A DNA stretch of 64,000 nucleotides from CAYTGM01 sp964437365 (GCA_964437365.1 CAYTGM010000021.1:1-64000), one strand, 5' to 3'. Positions 25,894-35,744 are shown, counted from the stretch's first letter. Numbers and translations are program-made. The notes: generated from the letters alone by a model not told the origin.

Positions 25894-26991
25894 ATGCAGC
25901 ACCCCATCATCACCATTACACCCCATCTACCACCCAAAAGCTCAGGCGTCGCTGACTATGCTTTCGCTATCGCCCAGGAACTCAGAAAACAGTACCAGCG
26001 GGAAACGGTCTTTATAACTCTCAAGCGAGACGGGGAAGAGGGTGACCATTGCGAGGGATTTCCAGTCCACAGAGTAGGGCAGAAGGCGGATGAACTTGCC
26101 CAGGTCCTCAGCACTTTCCAAAATGCTCCCATCTATCTCCATTATTCCGGCTATGGATATCATCAGAGAGGCTGTCCCCAATGGCTCCTTCAGGGAATTG
26201 AGAATGCCGTCGGAAAAAGTTCTCCACCAGGACTCATGACAATGTTTCATGAAGTCTCGGCGGATGACTCTCCCCCATGGACGAAAGCCTTCTGGTTTCT
26301 AAGGAAACAGCAACGCATCGCGAAAGGTCTCGCAAAACTGAGTACCTTTTGTCTCGCGAATACGTCTTCCAATTGCGGACTTGTGAAAGAAAAAGATGAG
26401 TCAAAAGTAGAAGGAAAAAATCTCTTCACAATTCCAGTTTTTTCAACCGTTGGCGAAAGCGCTCGATTTATTCCCTTCGATGAACGTGAAAGAAAAATGA
26501 TCATCTTCGGCGCAAAGAAGTGGAGAGAGCAGATGTATCAAAGACATGGGAGAGCTTTGAATACGTTCTGCAAGAAGATGTCTATCAGTGAGGTTGTGGA
26601 TATCGGAAGTCCTGTTGAGAATATATCATCATATACAGGTGATCTCCCGATCCAGGAGTTGGGAAGGCTGCCCGCGGAGGAGATCCACAGCTGGATGGAG
26701 AAAGCCATGTTTGCCGCAAGTTCCTACCCTTTATTCTGCCTTGGAAAGTCGACGATCTTTGCCAGCTATGCAGCTCATGGCCTTGTAACAGTGCTGGGGG
26801 ATGAAAGTTCCAGTTTAAGCGAGGGGCTCCAAGAAGGAAGAGACGTGATCATGCTTAACTCTCCCCCACAGCAAACAAATGACGAAGATCTGGAGAAGGT
26901 AGGACGACAGCTCTTTCAATGGTATCAGGATCACAAGCTGAATGAACAGGTGCGACAACTTGAAGAATTGGCGGTACGGTTGACTCAATGA
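25894..26991 (+). CDS. Glycosyltransferase, GT4-like, EPS operon gene 1
   Basis: 365 residues. The N-terminal part ITPHLPPKSSGVADYAFAIA is the GT-B entry motif of GT4-type transferases, and GYHQRGCPQWL and PPQQTNDEDLEKVGRQLF are less typical. The C-terminal nucleotide-sugar Glu motif is weak, so membership of GT4 is likely but not certain. The protein probably adds a sugar to the EPS repeat unit at the membrane face. The ribosome site is poor: GGCGG lies some 20 bases away. It is the first of eight plus-strand EPS genes and overlaps the next by four bases (ATGA). Confidence 0.7.
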   Translation: MQHPIITITPHLPPKSSGVADYAFAIAQELRKQYQRETVFITLKRDGEEGDHCEGFPVHRVGQKADELAQVLSTFQNAPIYLHYSGYGYHQRGCPQWLLQGIENAVGKSSPPGLMTMFHEVSADDSPPWTKAFWFLRKQQRIAKGLAKLSTFCLANTSSNCGLVKEKDESKVEGKNLFTIPVFSTVGESARFIPFDERERKMIIFGAKKWREQMYQRHGRALNTFCKKMSISEVVDIGSPVENISSYTGDLPIQELGRLPAEEIHSWMEKAMFAASSYPLFCLGKSTIFASYAAHGLVTVLGDESSSLSEGLQEGRDVIMLNSPPQQTNDEDLEKVGRQLFQWYQDHKLNEQVRQLEELAVRLTQ

Positions 26992-28025
26992 GAGTTCTCT
27001 TCTATACAGAGGTGTTTCATCCGAGCATCGGTGGGCTGGAACGAATTGTCGAGAATCTTGCAGCGGAATTTCATCGCGCCGGCCATGAAGTAAGAGTGGT
27101 CACGCAAACGCCTTCAGATGAAGAGGAACCTTTTGAGTTTCCTGTCTATAGAAACCCCTCGAGAAAAGAATATTTTGAGCTCTTCCGCTGGTGCGAGTTC
27201 TACTTTCAGGGAGGGGTGAGCCTGAAGGCGCTTTGGCCCTTTCTTTTCGTTCACAGAAAGTACGGCATTCATCATCCGATTTTCTATCCCAATCCAATCA
27301 GAAAACCTACCTTCAAGAGGAAGACACTGGGTTGGATGAAACGCATGGTCTCGAGGATGGCCGATCTCAATGTCTCTCCCAGCGATGTTGTGGCGACTGC
27401 GTTGAACACGCATGGAGTTGTCATCCCTAATTTCTACGATGATGACCAGTTTTACTGTGATGACTCGGTGAAAAAAGACCGAGATATTGTTTACCTCGGC
27501 AGGCTCGTTTCCGAGAAAGGCGTCGACTTGCTTTGCGAAGCTTTGTTGACTTTAAAGATCGAGATGGACCTGAGGCCTTCTGTAACAATTATTGGTCAGG
27601 GACCAGAAGAACCAGCTTTGAAGGAGTTTGCGGCAACCCACGACCTGGAGTCTCAGATCTCTTTTCTCGGTCCCATGCGGGGCGAAGCGTTGACTCAGGC
27701 ACTGAATCGTCATCAAATCATTGTTGTTCCTTCTCGTGTTCCTGAAACTTTTGGAATTGTGGCTCTGGAAGGTATTGCCTGTGGATGTATTCCCGTGGTG
27801 TCAAATCACGGAGGCCTTCCTCAGGCTGTTGGTAACTGCGGCTTAGCCTTTGAAAAAGGGAACGTGACTTCTCTTGCACAAAAACTAAAGTCGCTGCTAC
27901 AAGATAATCAGTATCAGGGTGAGTTTCGAAGTTACTTTGAAGACCATCTTGATCGTCACAGGAAACGCGTTGTCGCGGAGAAGTATATACAACATGCAGA
28001 AGATATTTTGAAGGGTTCCCATTGA
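26988..28025 (+). CDS. Glycosyltransferase family 4, EPS operon gene 2
   Basis: 345 residues with a GT-B fold. The N-terminal HPSIGGLERIVENLAAEF binds the acceptor side and the C-terminal domain has VYLGRLVSEKGVDLL, then VPSRVPETFGIVALEGIACG with the donor-binding E-x7-E pattern. The protein is cytosolic and transfers a nucleotide sugar; the sugar is not readable. It overlaps the upstream gene by four bases and the downstream polymerase by four, so all three are translationally coupled. Confidence 0.92.
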   Translation: MRVLFYTEVFHPSIGGLERIVENLAAEFHRAGHEVRVVTQTPSDEEEPFEFPVYRNPSRKEYFELFRWCEFYFQGGVSLKALWPFLFVHRKYGIHHPIFYPNPIRKPTFKRKTLGWMKRMVSRMADLNVSPSDVVATALNTHGVVIPNFYDDDQFYCDDSVKKDRDIVYLGRLVSEKGVDLLCEALLTLKIEMDLRPSVTIIGQGPEEPALKEFAATHDLESQISFLGPMRGEALTQALNRHQIIVVPSRVPETFGIVALEGIACGCIPVVSNHGGLPQAVGNCGLAFEKGNVTSLAQKLKSLLQDNQYQGEFRSYFEDHLDRHRKRVVAEKYIQHAEDILKGSH

Positions 28026-29398
28026 TTACCGACTGGCGTTTCATCATTAAACTGGTTCTGTATGTTTCCGTTTTCGAGGGAGCATTAAGAAAGTGGTTTG
28101 TTCCAGGTTTGAAGGATATTCTGTATTTTGCGAAGGATATCATTCTAGTCTATGGATACTTTTTATTTTTCGCCAAGGTAAAGTCGCCGAAGCTTGAAAG
28201 TATCTATGAGCCGATCAAACCATTCATTCCACTCGTGCTCGTCTTCCTTGGTCTCCAGGTTTTCAACCCTGTGATGTCGCTTCCTCCACTAGGTTTGTTT
28301 GGTCTGAAGAATTACCTTCTTTATGTACCTCTGATCATTGTAGTCCCCCACCTTTTCAGATCCAAAGGTGAACTGGTTCAGTATCTGACATATTTTCTGT
28401 ACTTGATGATCCCTTTGGGTATCCTGGGATTCGTTCAGTACAGATCACCTCAAGGTGCATGGATTAATAAGTATGTTGCCGAGGAAGCGATCACGGTTGC
28501 CTATAAGGGCAAAGTAAGGATTGTTGGACCTTTTTCCTACATCGGTGGCTATACAGCCTTTCTCTCTTTTATCTTCACTCTTGCCATCGCTCTGCTCACT
28601 GCCCACGAACATACCTTCAAGCAGAAAATGGTTCTTTATGCCTGTGTGGGCTTGTGTCTGGTTAACATGCTGATGACAGGATCGCGAGGAGTGGTCTTTT
28701 CATCCATACTTGTACTCTTTATTTATCTTGCCGTGCAGTTTGTTTTCAGCCCTGTGATGATTGGGAAGCTGTTGCCGAAAGTTGTGCTTGGCGGCTTTCT
28801 TGCCTTAGTCGTAGTGGTTAGAACAGCAGCTTTTGAAACTTTCGTCGATCGCGTGATGACTACGAGAACAGAGAGTGATGGTCGATTGAGTCCCACAAAA
28901 ATCGCCATGCAGTTCATAGACCTTGGCCGCTACGATCAACCCTTCGGGTATGGAATTGGGACCGGTCACCAGGCGGCGTATGGTTTGGTCAGCAAACTGG
29001 GTTTAAGGTTGAAGACTGTTCCTCCAAAACTGGAGAACGAAACTGATCGTATTCTTGTTGAAATAGGACCACTTGGGTTCTTGATCTGGTACGGCATGAG
29101 AGTCGCCCTGCTCTTTGTCTTATTCAATGCATTCCTCAGACTTAAATCTACAGTGCTCAGGAACCTTGCTCTTGCCGCTTTTGCTCACCAATTGCTCCTG
29201 ATACATGGTCAGGTTGTTTTTCATCACAATTCAAACCTGAACTACTGGTTTCTGGCGGGGCTCGCTGGTTCTGCCATGAGAATTCAACGGAATGCTCAGA
29301 AGAAGGTTCAGTACTATATGCTGGTCAATCAGGAAGAGATACAGCCTGGTTCCTTTTCAGCACCCCAACCCAGTCATCGCAGTCCAAAGACACTTTAA
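28022..29398 (+). CDS. O-antigen ligase/polymerase (Wzy-like), EPS operon gene 3
   Basis: 458 residues with about ten to eleven hydrophobic helices. The family core with a large periplasmic loop carries MTGSRGVVFS and later GYGIGTGHQ, as in O-antigen ligase/Wzy proteins that join repeat units outside the membrane. The start is TTG, overlapping the previous stop (TTGA). A second protein of this class is encoded at 58017-59627, so the region has two polymerases or a polymerase plus a ligase. No Wzx flippase is visible in this operon. Confidence 0.85.
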   Translation: MITDWRFIIKLVLYVSVFEGALRKWFVPGLKDILYFAKDIILVYGYFLFFAKVKSPKLESIYEPIKPFIPLVLVFLGLQVFNPVMSLPPLGLFGLKNYLLYVPLIIVVPHLFRSKGELVQYLTYFLYLMIPLGILGFVQYRSPQGAWINKYVAEEAITVAYKGKVRIVGPFSYIGGYTAFLSFIFTLAIALLTAHEHTFKQKMVLYACVGLCLVNMLMTGSRGVVFSSILVLFIYLAVQFVFSPVMIGKLLPKVVLGGFLALVVVVRTAAFETFVDRVMTTRTESDGRLSPTKIAMQFIDLGRYDQPFGYGIGTGHQAAYGLVSKLGLRLKTVPPKLENETDRILVEIGPLGFLIWYGMRVALLFVLFNAFLRLKSTVLRNLALAAFAHQLLLIHGQVVFHHNSNLNYWFLAGLAGSAMRIQRNAQKKVQYYMLVNQEEIQPGSFSAPQPSHRSPKTL

Positions 29399-29424
29399 AC
29401 CCTGATCTATACAATCATTATTCT

Positions 29425-30672
29425 ATGACTCCATCCCATCTATCCATCTCTCACTTCACGGGAAATCCAAATTCCCGACATGCTGCAATGTCTATCTATG
29501 AGGCAGGACTTCTGAAAGAAGTGATTTCAACGACTGCTTTCCGAAACACAGAAGACCTGAAGGTTGCGCGGCTCCTTGGCAAGAAGATGATGAGTCACCT
29601 GGGAAGACGGAGCTGGGACCTGCCTTCTGACGCTGGTTTCTCTTCCTATCCAGGTCGGGATATGTATCATACATTCGTCAAAAAGGCAAAACTCGAAGCA
29701 TTATTTGGTCTGGATTCCAGACTTATACTTCAAAAAGAGTTCAGATGGTTTGATGAGAAAGTCGCAAAGAACCATCTCAGGGGGATAGAGGCCTTCTACG
29801 GTTACGAAGATACATCAGCTACAACGTTCGAGGCGGCAAAGAGAAAAGGGATGAAGTGTCTATATGACCTTCCGATTATGTATCATCAAACCAGCCGTAG
29901 AATCCTGACGGAAGAAGCAGAACTGTTTCCTGAATTCAAGAACAGTCTGTCCGCTGCCGTTGAGCCTCAATGGAGGATTGATCGCAAGGAACAGGAACTC
30001 GAGCTTGCCGATCATATCTTCGTCGCTTCGACCATTACGAACAACTCCTTGCTCGAAATTGGTGTACCTCAGGATAGAATCACGGTTATTCCTTATGGTT
30101 CTCCCTGCGAATACTATAAGGTCTACAAGAAAAAAGATACCACGTTTAGAGCCATGTTTGCAGGCTTGAATGGCGCCCGTAAAGGTATCCATTATCTGAT
30201 GCGGGCCTGGAAAGAACTGAAGCTCAAAGATTCAGAACTCATGCTTGTTGGCGGCGTTCAGTTTCCAGAGGACTGGTTCCGAAAGAATCTCGATGGAATA
30301 AACTATATACAAAATGTTCCTCATAAACTCCTGAATCGCTATTATTGTCAGGCCAGTGTGTTTGTCTTTCCCTCACTTGTCGAAGGCTTCGGCATGGTTC
30401 TTCTTGAAGCCATGGCCTGCGGTTTACCTATTATCGCAACACCAAATACAGCCGGTCCAGATCTCATTGAAGATGGAAAAGAAGGATTTATCATTCCAAT
30501 ACGCGATGTGGAAGCTTTGAAAGAGAAACTTGAATGGTGTTCAGAAAACCCAGAAGCGCTCAGAGAGATGGGCAAGGCAGCCCGGCGCAAAGCTAAACAG
30601 CTCACCTGGCAGAAATACCGAGATGAACTCGGCGCCAGAATCACATCCATTATGAGTCACTCTAAGGTCTAG
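29425..30672 (+). CDS. Glycosyltransferase family 4, EPS operon gene 4
   Basis: 415 residues, GT-B fold. The C-terminal domain carries GLNGARKGIHYLMRAW and SLVEGFGMVLLEAMACGLP, the E-x7-E donor motif of GT4. The N-terminal domain is unlike the neighbours' (LSISHFTGNPNSRHA) and longer than usual, with PEFKNSLSAAVEPQW about mid-way. It is 26 bases downstream of the polymerase gene with no clear ribosome site, so translation may depend on coupling. The donor sugar is unknown. Confidence 0.9.
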   Translation: MTPSHLSISHFTGNPNSRHAAMSIYEAGLLKEVISTTAFRNTEDLKVARLLGKKMMSHLGRRSWDLPSDAGFSSYPGRDMYHTFVKKAKLEALFGLDSRLILQKEFRWFDEKVAKNHLRGIEAFYGYEDTSATTFEAAKRKGMKCLYDLPIMYHQTSRRILTEEAELFPEFKNSLSAAVEPQWRIDRKEQELELADHIFVASTITNNSLLEIGVPQDRITVIPYGSPCEYYKVYKKKDTTFRAMFAGLNGARKGIHYLMRAWKELKLKDSELMLVGGVQFPEDWFRKNLDGINYIQNVPHKLLNRYYCQASVFVFPSLVEGFGMVLLEAMACGLPIIATPNTAGPDLIEDGKEGFIIPIRDVEALKEKLEWCSENPEALREMGKAARRKAKQLTWQKYRDELGARITSIMSHSKV

Positions 30673-30690
30673 TCGCAGGTATATATAATT

Positions 30691-31788
30691 ATGAAAATTA
30701 TTGCAATCATGCCTGAACTTGGCAAACCGGGTGGAGTCCAGAGAGTCTCGCGTCAGATATGCGATGCAATAAGCCGATATTCTCATGAAAATAAGCACAA
30801 GTTCAAGATCTATAGCTTGAATGATCCTGCTGATACTGGCAGTTTCGAAGTATCAGACCAGACGGTACGGTACACAGGATTTGAACGGAACAAGTTCGCT
30901 CTCTGGAAGAAGGCCTTGAGCGAAGCTGCATCAACAGATTTCGCCTTTATTGGCCACCCTTATCTGTCTCTCATTGGCCTTTCCATGAAAATGCGCAAAC
31001 CGAGTCTTCGCTATGGTGTGCATACATACGGAATCGAAGTGTGGGAACCGATGCTCTTCCATCGACAGGTAGGTATGCGATTCGCCCATGTTATCACAAA
31101 TACAAGCGACTATACAGCCGAGGAAATGGTGCATCAGCAGGGAATGCTGAACTCTCCAAAACTGGTGACTCTCTATCCTGCTCTTGACCCGAAGTTTACT
31201 CATGAAAATGAAGATAACAGAATCCATGAAGCAAAGGGACATTACTTTCTCACAGTCGCCCGACTTTCTGTAACTGAGAGGCGTAAACACTTCGAAGAAG
31301 CCATCAAAGCATTCGGTTTGTTCTCCAAAGATAATCCGGAATGGGAGTACAAGATTGTCGGCGATGGAGATTACGTTCCAAAACTCAAAGAAATAGCCAG
31401 AGACGCAGGCGTCGAAGATAAGGTCATCTTTACAGGACGAGTCTCAGATGAAGAAATGAGAACGCTCTATCAGGGATGTCGAGCCTTCGTACTGCCCAGT
31501 GGTAAAGAAGGGTTCGGAATCGTCTTCGTAGAAGCGATGATATACGGCAAGATTGGAATCGGTGGAAACCAGGGAGGTACTCCCGAGATTTTCCGCGATG
31601 GAGAAGAAGGCTTTCTGGTTAAACCTGGAAGTGTTGAAGAAATCTATCACGCCATGTGCAAATGTAAAGATGAAGAAAAGCTCCAGGAAATGGGGCACCG
31701 AGCTATCAAGAGGGTACATGACCACTTTCTCTATGAAAGACTTGTTAAGACAGTTTATGAAACTCTGGATGAGGCTCTTAAAACATGA
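30691..31788 (+). CDS. Glycosyltransferase family 4, EPS operon gene 5
   Basis: 365 residues, GT-B fold. Signatures are PELGKPGGVQRVSRQI at the N-terminus, the mid-chain KIVGDGDYVPKLKE and the donor-site SGKEGFGIVFVEAMIYGK with E-x7-E. The gene follows its neighbour by 18 bases and overlaps the next by four (ATGA). It likely adds one residue of the repeat unit; which one is not readable. Confidence 0.93.
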   Translation: MKIIAIMPELGKPGGVQRVSRQICDAISRYSHENKHKFKIYSLNDPADTGSFEVSDQTVRYTGFERNKFALWKKALSEAASTDFAFIGHPYLSLIGLSMKMRKPSLRYGVHTYGIEVWEPMLFHRQVGMRFAHVITNTSDYTAEEMVHQQGMLNSPKLVTLYPALDPKFTHENEDNRIHEAKGHYFLTVARLSVTERRKHFEEAIKAFGLFSKDNPEWEYKIVGDGDYVPKLKEIARDAGVEDKVIFTGRVSDEEMRTLYQGCRAFVLPSGKEGFGIVFVEAMIYGKIGIGGNQGGTPEIFRDGEEGFLVKPGSVEEIYHAMCKCKDEEKLQEMGHRAIKRVHDHFLYERLVKTVYETLDEALKT

Positions 31789-32936
31789 AAGTACTCCATG
31801 TACTTTCTAACATGGACCCGGGAAGCGGCGGTCCTGCAAGAGCCATCACAGGTCTTGCCCTCGCACAGAAGAGTGCAGGATTGGACCCTCAGGTCTTTTC
31901 CACTTACCCCGGTGACTTTGATAAGAGTCTTGTCCTCCAACTGAAGCAGAAAGACATCTCTGTTAAGCTGGTGGGTCCAACCACTCCCCCACTTCAAAGT
32001 CATCCAGAGCTGAAAGATTCTCTTCATAAGCAAATCCAAAAGGCAGATATCGTTCACATCCATGCCCTTTGGGAAGAAGCACAATATCAGGCAGCAAGAA
32101 TTTCTCACAAGTTAGGGAAACCATATATATTTCGACCTTGTGGGATGCTCGATCCCTGGTCACTAGAGCAGGGAAAGTGGAAGAAGAAGGCCTATCTGAA
32201 CTTTCGCCTCCGGAAATATCTGGACAATGCCAGTGCTCTTCACTTCACAACAAAAGAAGAGAAAGATCTCACTGCTCCATTAAAGTTAAAAGGAAGAAAG
32301 TTTGTCCTTCCAAACGGTATAGACCTTTCAGAGTTTCAGGACCTCCCAGATCCAGGCTTTCTCTCAGAGAAATATCCAGAAACTCAAGGAAAGCAGAAAA
32401 TTCTTTTTCTGTCACGAGTTCATTACAAAAAAGGTCTTCCCCTTCTGATCGATGCCTTTTCGCGTATAGATCATGAAAACTTTGTTTTGATCATCGCAGG
32501 GCCAGATGCTGACAACTATCGGGCAGAACTTATGCCTCAGATAGAAAGCCGGAATATTTCAGATAAGACAATCTTCACAGGAATGCTTGGAGGAATTGAT
32601 CGTATCAAGGCCATGGTTGATGCGGACCTTTTCATATTACCAAGTCACCAGGAAAATTTTGGGATATCTGTGGTCGAGGCAATGGCATCCGGTAAGCCAG
32701 TTATTGTAAGCGAAGCCGTAAATCTTGCGAGTTTCGTACGAGAAAAGAGTCTCGGAGAAGTTGTCTCACTCAACAGTGATCATCTCTTGAAGGCTATGAA
32801 GAAGATGCTGTCAGACAGATTGAACCTCGAAGAGACGGGCCGAAGAGCGCGCAATATTGTCATGAAGAAGTACGACTGGAACCGTATCACCAAGCGACTG
32901 GCTCAGGTCTATGAAAGGATTCTAAGCTCAGATTAA
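31785..32936 (+). CDS. Glycosyltransferase family 4, EPS operon gene 6
   Basis: 383 residues, GT-B fold. The N-terminus reads SNMDPGSGGPARAITGLA, a typical glycine-rich acceptor loop; the C-terminal domain has FLSRVHYKKGLPLLIDAF and PSHQENFGISVVEAMASGKP (E-x7-E). Resembles WcaI/WbpY-type transferases loosely. It overlaps the preceding gene by four bases and is five bases from the acetyltransferase gene, so the two probably act on the same unit. Confidence 0.93.
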   Translation: MKVLHVLSNMDPGSGGPARAITGLALAQKSAGLDPQVFSTYPGDFDKSLVLQLKQKDISVKLVGPTTPPLQSHPELKDSLHKQIQKADIVHIHALWEEAQYQAARISHKLGKPYIFRPCGMLDPWSLEQGKWKKKAYLNFRLRKYLDNASALHFTTKEEKDLTAPLKLKGRKFVLPNGIDLSEFQDLPDPGFLSEKYPETQGKQKILFLSRVHYKKGLPLLIDAFSRIDHENFVLIIAGPDADNYRAELMPQIESRNISDKTIFTGMLGGIDRIKAMVDADLFILPSHQENFGISVVEAMASGKPVIVSEAVNLASFVREKSLGEVVSLNSDHLLKAMKKMLSDRLNLEETGRRARNIVMKKYDWNRITKRLAQVYERILSSD

Positions 32937-32941
32937 TCAAC

Positions 32942-33517
32942 ATGGGAAAAGAGAATCGTATCGTTCAATTAGATCAGGAAAGCGCCTATAAATCGCCCTG
33001 GAACTTTCGCACCAAAGTTGGTGTCATGCTTTGGCAGATCGTTTGGGTGTTCCTGTTCCGTCCATCTCCTCGCTTCTTCAACAAATGGAGACTCTGGCTG
33101 CTGAAAAGATTTGGTGCCAGAATTTCTGGACGTCCATACGTCGCACAGTCCTGTAAGATTAAGATGCCGTGGAATCTCACCTTGAAGCATCGAGCCTGCG
33201 TTGGGCCAGGAAGTGAAGTCTATAACCTTGGTCCTGTTATCATCAAGGAACGAGCGACTGTTGCACAATATGTCTATCTCTGTAACGGATCGCATAACAT
33301 ATCTACTCCCAGGCTTCCACTTATCTTTGGAAAGATCATTATAGAGAAAGATGTTTTTGTCGGCGCATCAGCACTGATTCTCCCTGCTGTTAGACTGGAA
33401 GAGGGAGCTGTTATCGGAGCAGGATCTGTCGTGACGAAAGATATGCCTGCGTGGCATATTTGCGCTGGAAACCCCTGTCGCGTCATCAAGGAACGTCCGT
33501 GGGATCCTGAAGGGTAA
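32942..33517 (+). CDS. WcaF-type left-handed-helix acetyltransferase, EPS operon gene 7
   Basis: 191 residues. The C-terminal half shows hexapeptide repeats (VFVGASALILPAVRLEEGAVIGAGSVVTKDMP), the left-handed beta-helix of LbH acetyltransferases. The N-terminal portion, LWLLKRFGARISGRPYVAQSCKIKMPW, is characteristic of the colanic-acid WcaF/WcaB group. It would O-acetylate a sugar using acetyl-CoA in the cytosol, unlike the periplasmic MBOAT/SGNH system encoded 20 kb away. The trimer contacts cannot be seen. Confidence 0.9.
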   Translation: MGKENRIVQLDQESAYKSPWNFRTKVGVMLWQIVWVFLFRPSPRFFNKWRLWLLKRFGARISGRPYVAQSCKIKMPWNLTLKHRACVGPGSEVYNLGPVIIKERATVAQYVYLCNGSHNISTPRLPLIFGKIIIEKDVFVGASALILPAVRLEEGAVIGAGSVVTKDMPAWHICAGNPCRVIKERPWDPEG

Positions 33518-33552
33518 TCGGGTCCGATCAACCACTTGGATATAAAGGAATC

Positions 33553-34437
33553 ATGAAAAAGAAAACTCCTGTATCAATACTCATCCCTGCCAAGAATGAA
33601 ATAAAGAACATTCGTGAATGCATTGAGTCTGTTGGTTTCTCAAATGATATTGTCGTAATCGATTCCCATAGTTCTGATGGGACAATTGAAGAAGCGGAGT
33701 CTCTTGGAGCCAGAGTTGTTCAGTTTGACTGGGATGGTAAATTCCCCAAAAAGAAAAACTGGGCATTGGAAAACGTCGAATGGAAGAACGAGTGGGTTCT
33801 GATCCTGGACGCTGATGAACGGATTACCAAACCTCAGGCTCGTGAGATTCGTCGCGCTATACGAAACGATCAGTTCGATGGTTACTACATTAATCGTAAG
33901 TTTATGTTCATGGGTGGTTGGCTGAGGTTCTGTGGATACTACCCCAGCTGGAATCTGAGACTGTTCAAGCATGAACTCGGACGCTACGAACGACTTGATG
34001 TATCAGGCGACACCGGATCGGGTGATAACGAGGTTCACGAGCATGTCATTATAGAATCGGAAGCCGATGGGCGTGTGGGATATTTAAAGCACGATATGCT
34101 TCACTACGCTTATCCTTCTATCGACGTCTGGGTTGAAAAGCATAATCGCTACTCGAACTGGGAGGCTCGGGTCTTGCAGGAGCTCCATGCTCATGGAGAT
34201 GGTGATAAATTGAAGGCTAGTCCTTTTGGGAATCCTCTCGAGAGAAAACGTTGGATAAAGAAGCTCGCTCGCCGCGCTCCTTTCCGGCCAACCCTCAGGT
34301 TTCTTTATCATTACATTTATAAGCAGGGTTTTCGTGACGGCTATAAAGGGCTCGTGTTCTGCCGTTTACTCGCCTGGTATGAGTTTGTGAGTATCGCGAA
34401 AGCTCATGAACTGAAAAACGCCGATTTGAATAAATAA
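33553..34437 (+). CDS. Glycosyltransferase family 2, EPS operon gene 8
   Basis: 294 residues, GT-A fold. The N-terminal VSILIPAKNEIKNIRECIESV is the GT2 nucleotide-binding loop and ILDADERI is the metal-binding DxD. The chain has WVEKHNRYSNWEA and a C-terminal stretch with hydrophobic segments (LRFLYHYIYK, GLVFCRLLAWYEFV), in line with the WaaE/KdtX-like lipid A-core group, so it could modify core rather than EPS. AAGGA lies 4-5 bases before the ATG. It is the last gene of the operon, with the terminator 35 bases after. Confidence 0.92.
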   Translation: MKKKTPVSILIPAKNEIKNIRECIESVGFSNDIVVIDSHSSDGTIEEAESLGARVVQFDWDGKFPKKKNWALENVEWKNEWVLILDADERITKPQAREIRRAIRNDQFDGYYINRKFMFMGGWLRFCGYYPSWNLRLFKHELGRYERLDVSGDTGSGDNEVHEHVIIESEADGRVGYLKHDMLHYAYPSIDVWVEKHNRYSNWEARVLQELHAHGDGDKLKASPFGNPLERKRWIKKLARRAPFRPTLRFLYHYIYKQGFRDGYKGLVFCRLLAWYEFVSIAKAHELKNADLNK

Positions 34438-34472
34438 CATCCTAGCTCCCCCGCTGACCTTTTCAACTCTTC

Positions 34473-34503
34473 AAGCTCTCCTTCTTTGGAGAGCTTTTTT
34501 CCT
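34473..34503 (+). terminator. Terminator of the EPS operon
   Basis: A perfect 9-bp stem (34473-34481 with 34488-34496), loop TTCTTT, then TTTT. It ends the eight-gene plus-strand operon; the convergent Wzt-type gene ends three bases further on, so the hairpin may serve both directions. Confidence 0.9.
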
Positions 34504-34505
34504 TT

Positions 34506-35744
34506 CTAAGGAAGGTCGAATTCTCCAAGCGGAGTTAAACGGCTCTCATCCACATTATGAGAAATCTTACCATTTCGGTCTTTCAGCGACAGAGCATACA
34601 GTCTTAAGTGCAAATCATAAATAGTTTCGAGGGTCTCAGGATCACCCAGCATAAAGCTGACAAGATATCGACCGGGCACAAGATGATGATTATTGACGGT
34701 CGCTCTGTATATAAACTTACCTGGTTCCAGATTCTTTAGTTCCTGTCCCGTCCCGTGCCAGACGGCTCTCAGTGAATCCATCGTACCAAAAGCGTAACTC
34801 ACTTCCATCACAGCAATTTTTTCTGAAATCTCAACTTCCATTTCGATGTTAATTAATTCATCAGAGGTAAATGACTGAGTCTCCTCACCCTTTGAGTTCA
34901 AGAACCTGACATTGGTCATATGAGCCTTTTTCGATTCAAACCGACCAGTCGGTAATGCTGCTGCCGTCCGTTCATCCATCTCGATAAAGTTTTCACCTGA
35001 ACTTCCTGCAGAATTTATCGATTCATAGAACTCAGGAAGTATATCTTCTGCACTTCCAAAGGCCTTCATTTTTCCATGATCGATCCACAACACCTGATCG
35101 GCGATGGCCTCAATGTGCTCCAGACAGTGAGACACAAAGATAATCGACTTTCCTGCTTTTCTCAGCTCAGCAATCTTTCGCATGCACCTTACTTGAAAAG
35201 CAGTATCTCCTACCGCGAGAACCTCGTCCAGGAGCAAGAGATCCGCATCGACATGAGCGGCGATAGAAAAACCCAGTCTTATATACATACCCGATGAATA
35301 CTTTTTCACAGGTGTGTGGATAAAGGTATCCAATTGGCTGAAGGCAAGAATATCACCCAGCCGTTCAAGTGTTTCCTTTCTTGTCAAACCCAGAATGGAG
35401 CACTGAAGAAAGATATTCTCCATCCCTGTGAACTCCTGCTCAAAACCAGCGCCCATCGACAGTAGTGCTGCGATACGCCCTTTCGCACTCAACTCTCCGC
35501 TGTCGGGATCGGTTAAACCAGCGACCATTTTCAGGAGCGTACTTTTACCTGACCCATTCGGGCCGATAATTGCCAGACTCCTACCCTTTTCCAGGCTGAA
35601 GCTGATATCATCAACAGCTACCAGCTCTCTCTTTTCACCGGGAGCGAACAGATTCTTAACCACCATCTCTTTGAGAGATGTTGTCGACTTACTGAAAATC
35701 GTATAGACTTTTCTTAAGTTCTTTGCTTCAAGAATCGTTTCCAT
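34506..35744 (-). CDS. Polysaccharide-export ABC ATPase (Wzt/TagH-like)
   Basis: 412 residues. The ATPase domain (1-245) has Walker A IGPNGSGKST, the signature YSSGMYIRLGFSIA and Walker B LLLLDEVLAVGD, with switch His in VSHCLEHIE. The C-terminal ~150 residues form the beta-sandwich domain found on Wzt proteins that recognise O-antigen chain termini (YAFGTMDSLRAVWHGTGQEL ). Start ATG at 35744 with GGAAGAG upstream. It overlaps the rsmA stop (TGATG). No permease (Wzm) gene is nearby, so the partner must lie elsewhere. The ABC-export route is distinct from the Wza/Wzc route to the right. Confidence 0.92.
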   Translation of the reverse strand: METILEAKNLRKVYTIFSKSTTSLKEMVVKNLFAPGEKRELVAVDDISFSLEKGRSLAIIGPNGSGKSTLLKMVAGLTDPDSGELSAKGRIAALLSMGAGFEQEFTGMENIFLQCSILGLTRKETLERLGDILAFSQLDTFIHTPVKKYSSGMYIRLGFSIAAHVDADLLLLDEVLAVGDTAFQVRCMRKIAELRKAGKSIIFVSHCLEHIEAIADQVLWIDHGKMKAFGSAEDILPEFYESINSAGSSGENFIEMDERTAAALPTGRFESKKAHMTNVRFLNSKGEETQSFTSDELINIEMEVEISEKIAVMEVSYAFGTMDSLRAVWHGTGQELKNLEPGKFIYRATVNNHHLVPGRYLVSFMLGDPETLETIYDLHLRLYALSLKDRNGKISHNVDESRLTPLGEFDLP

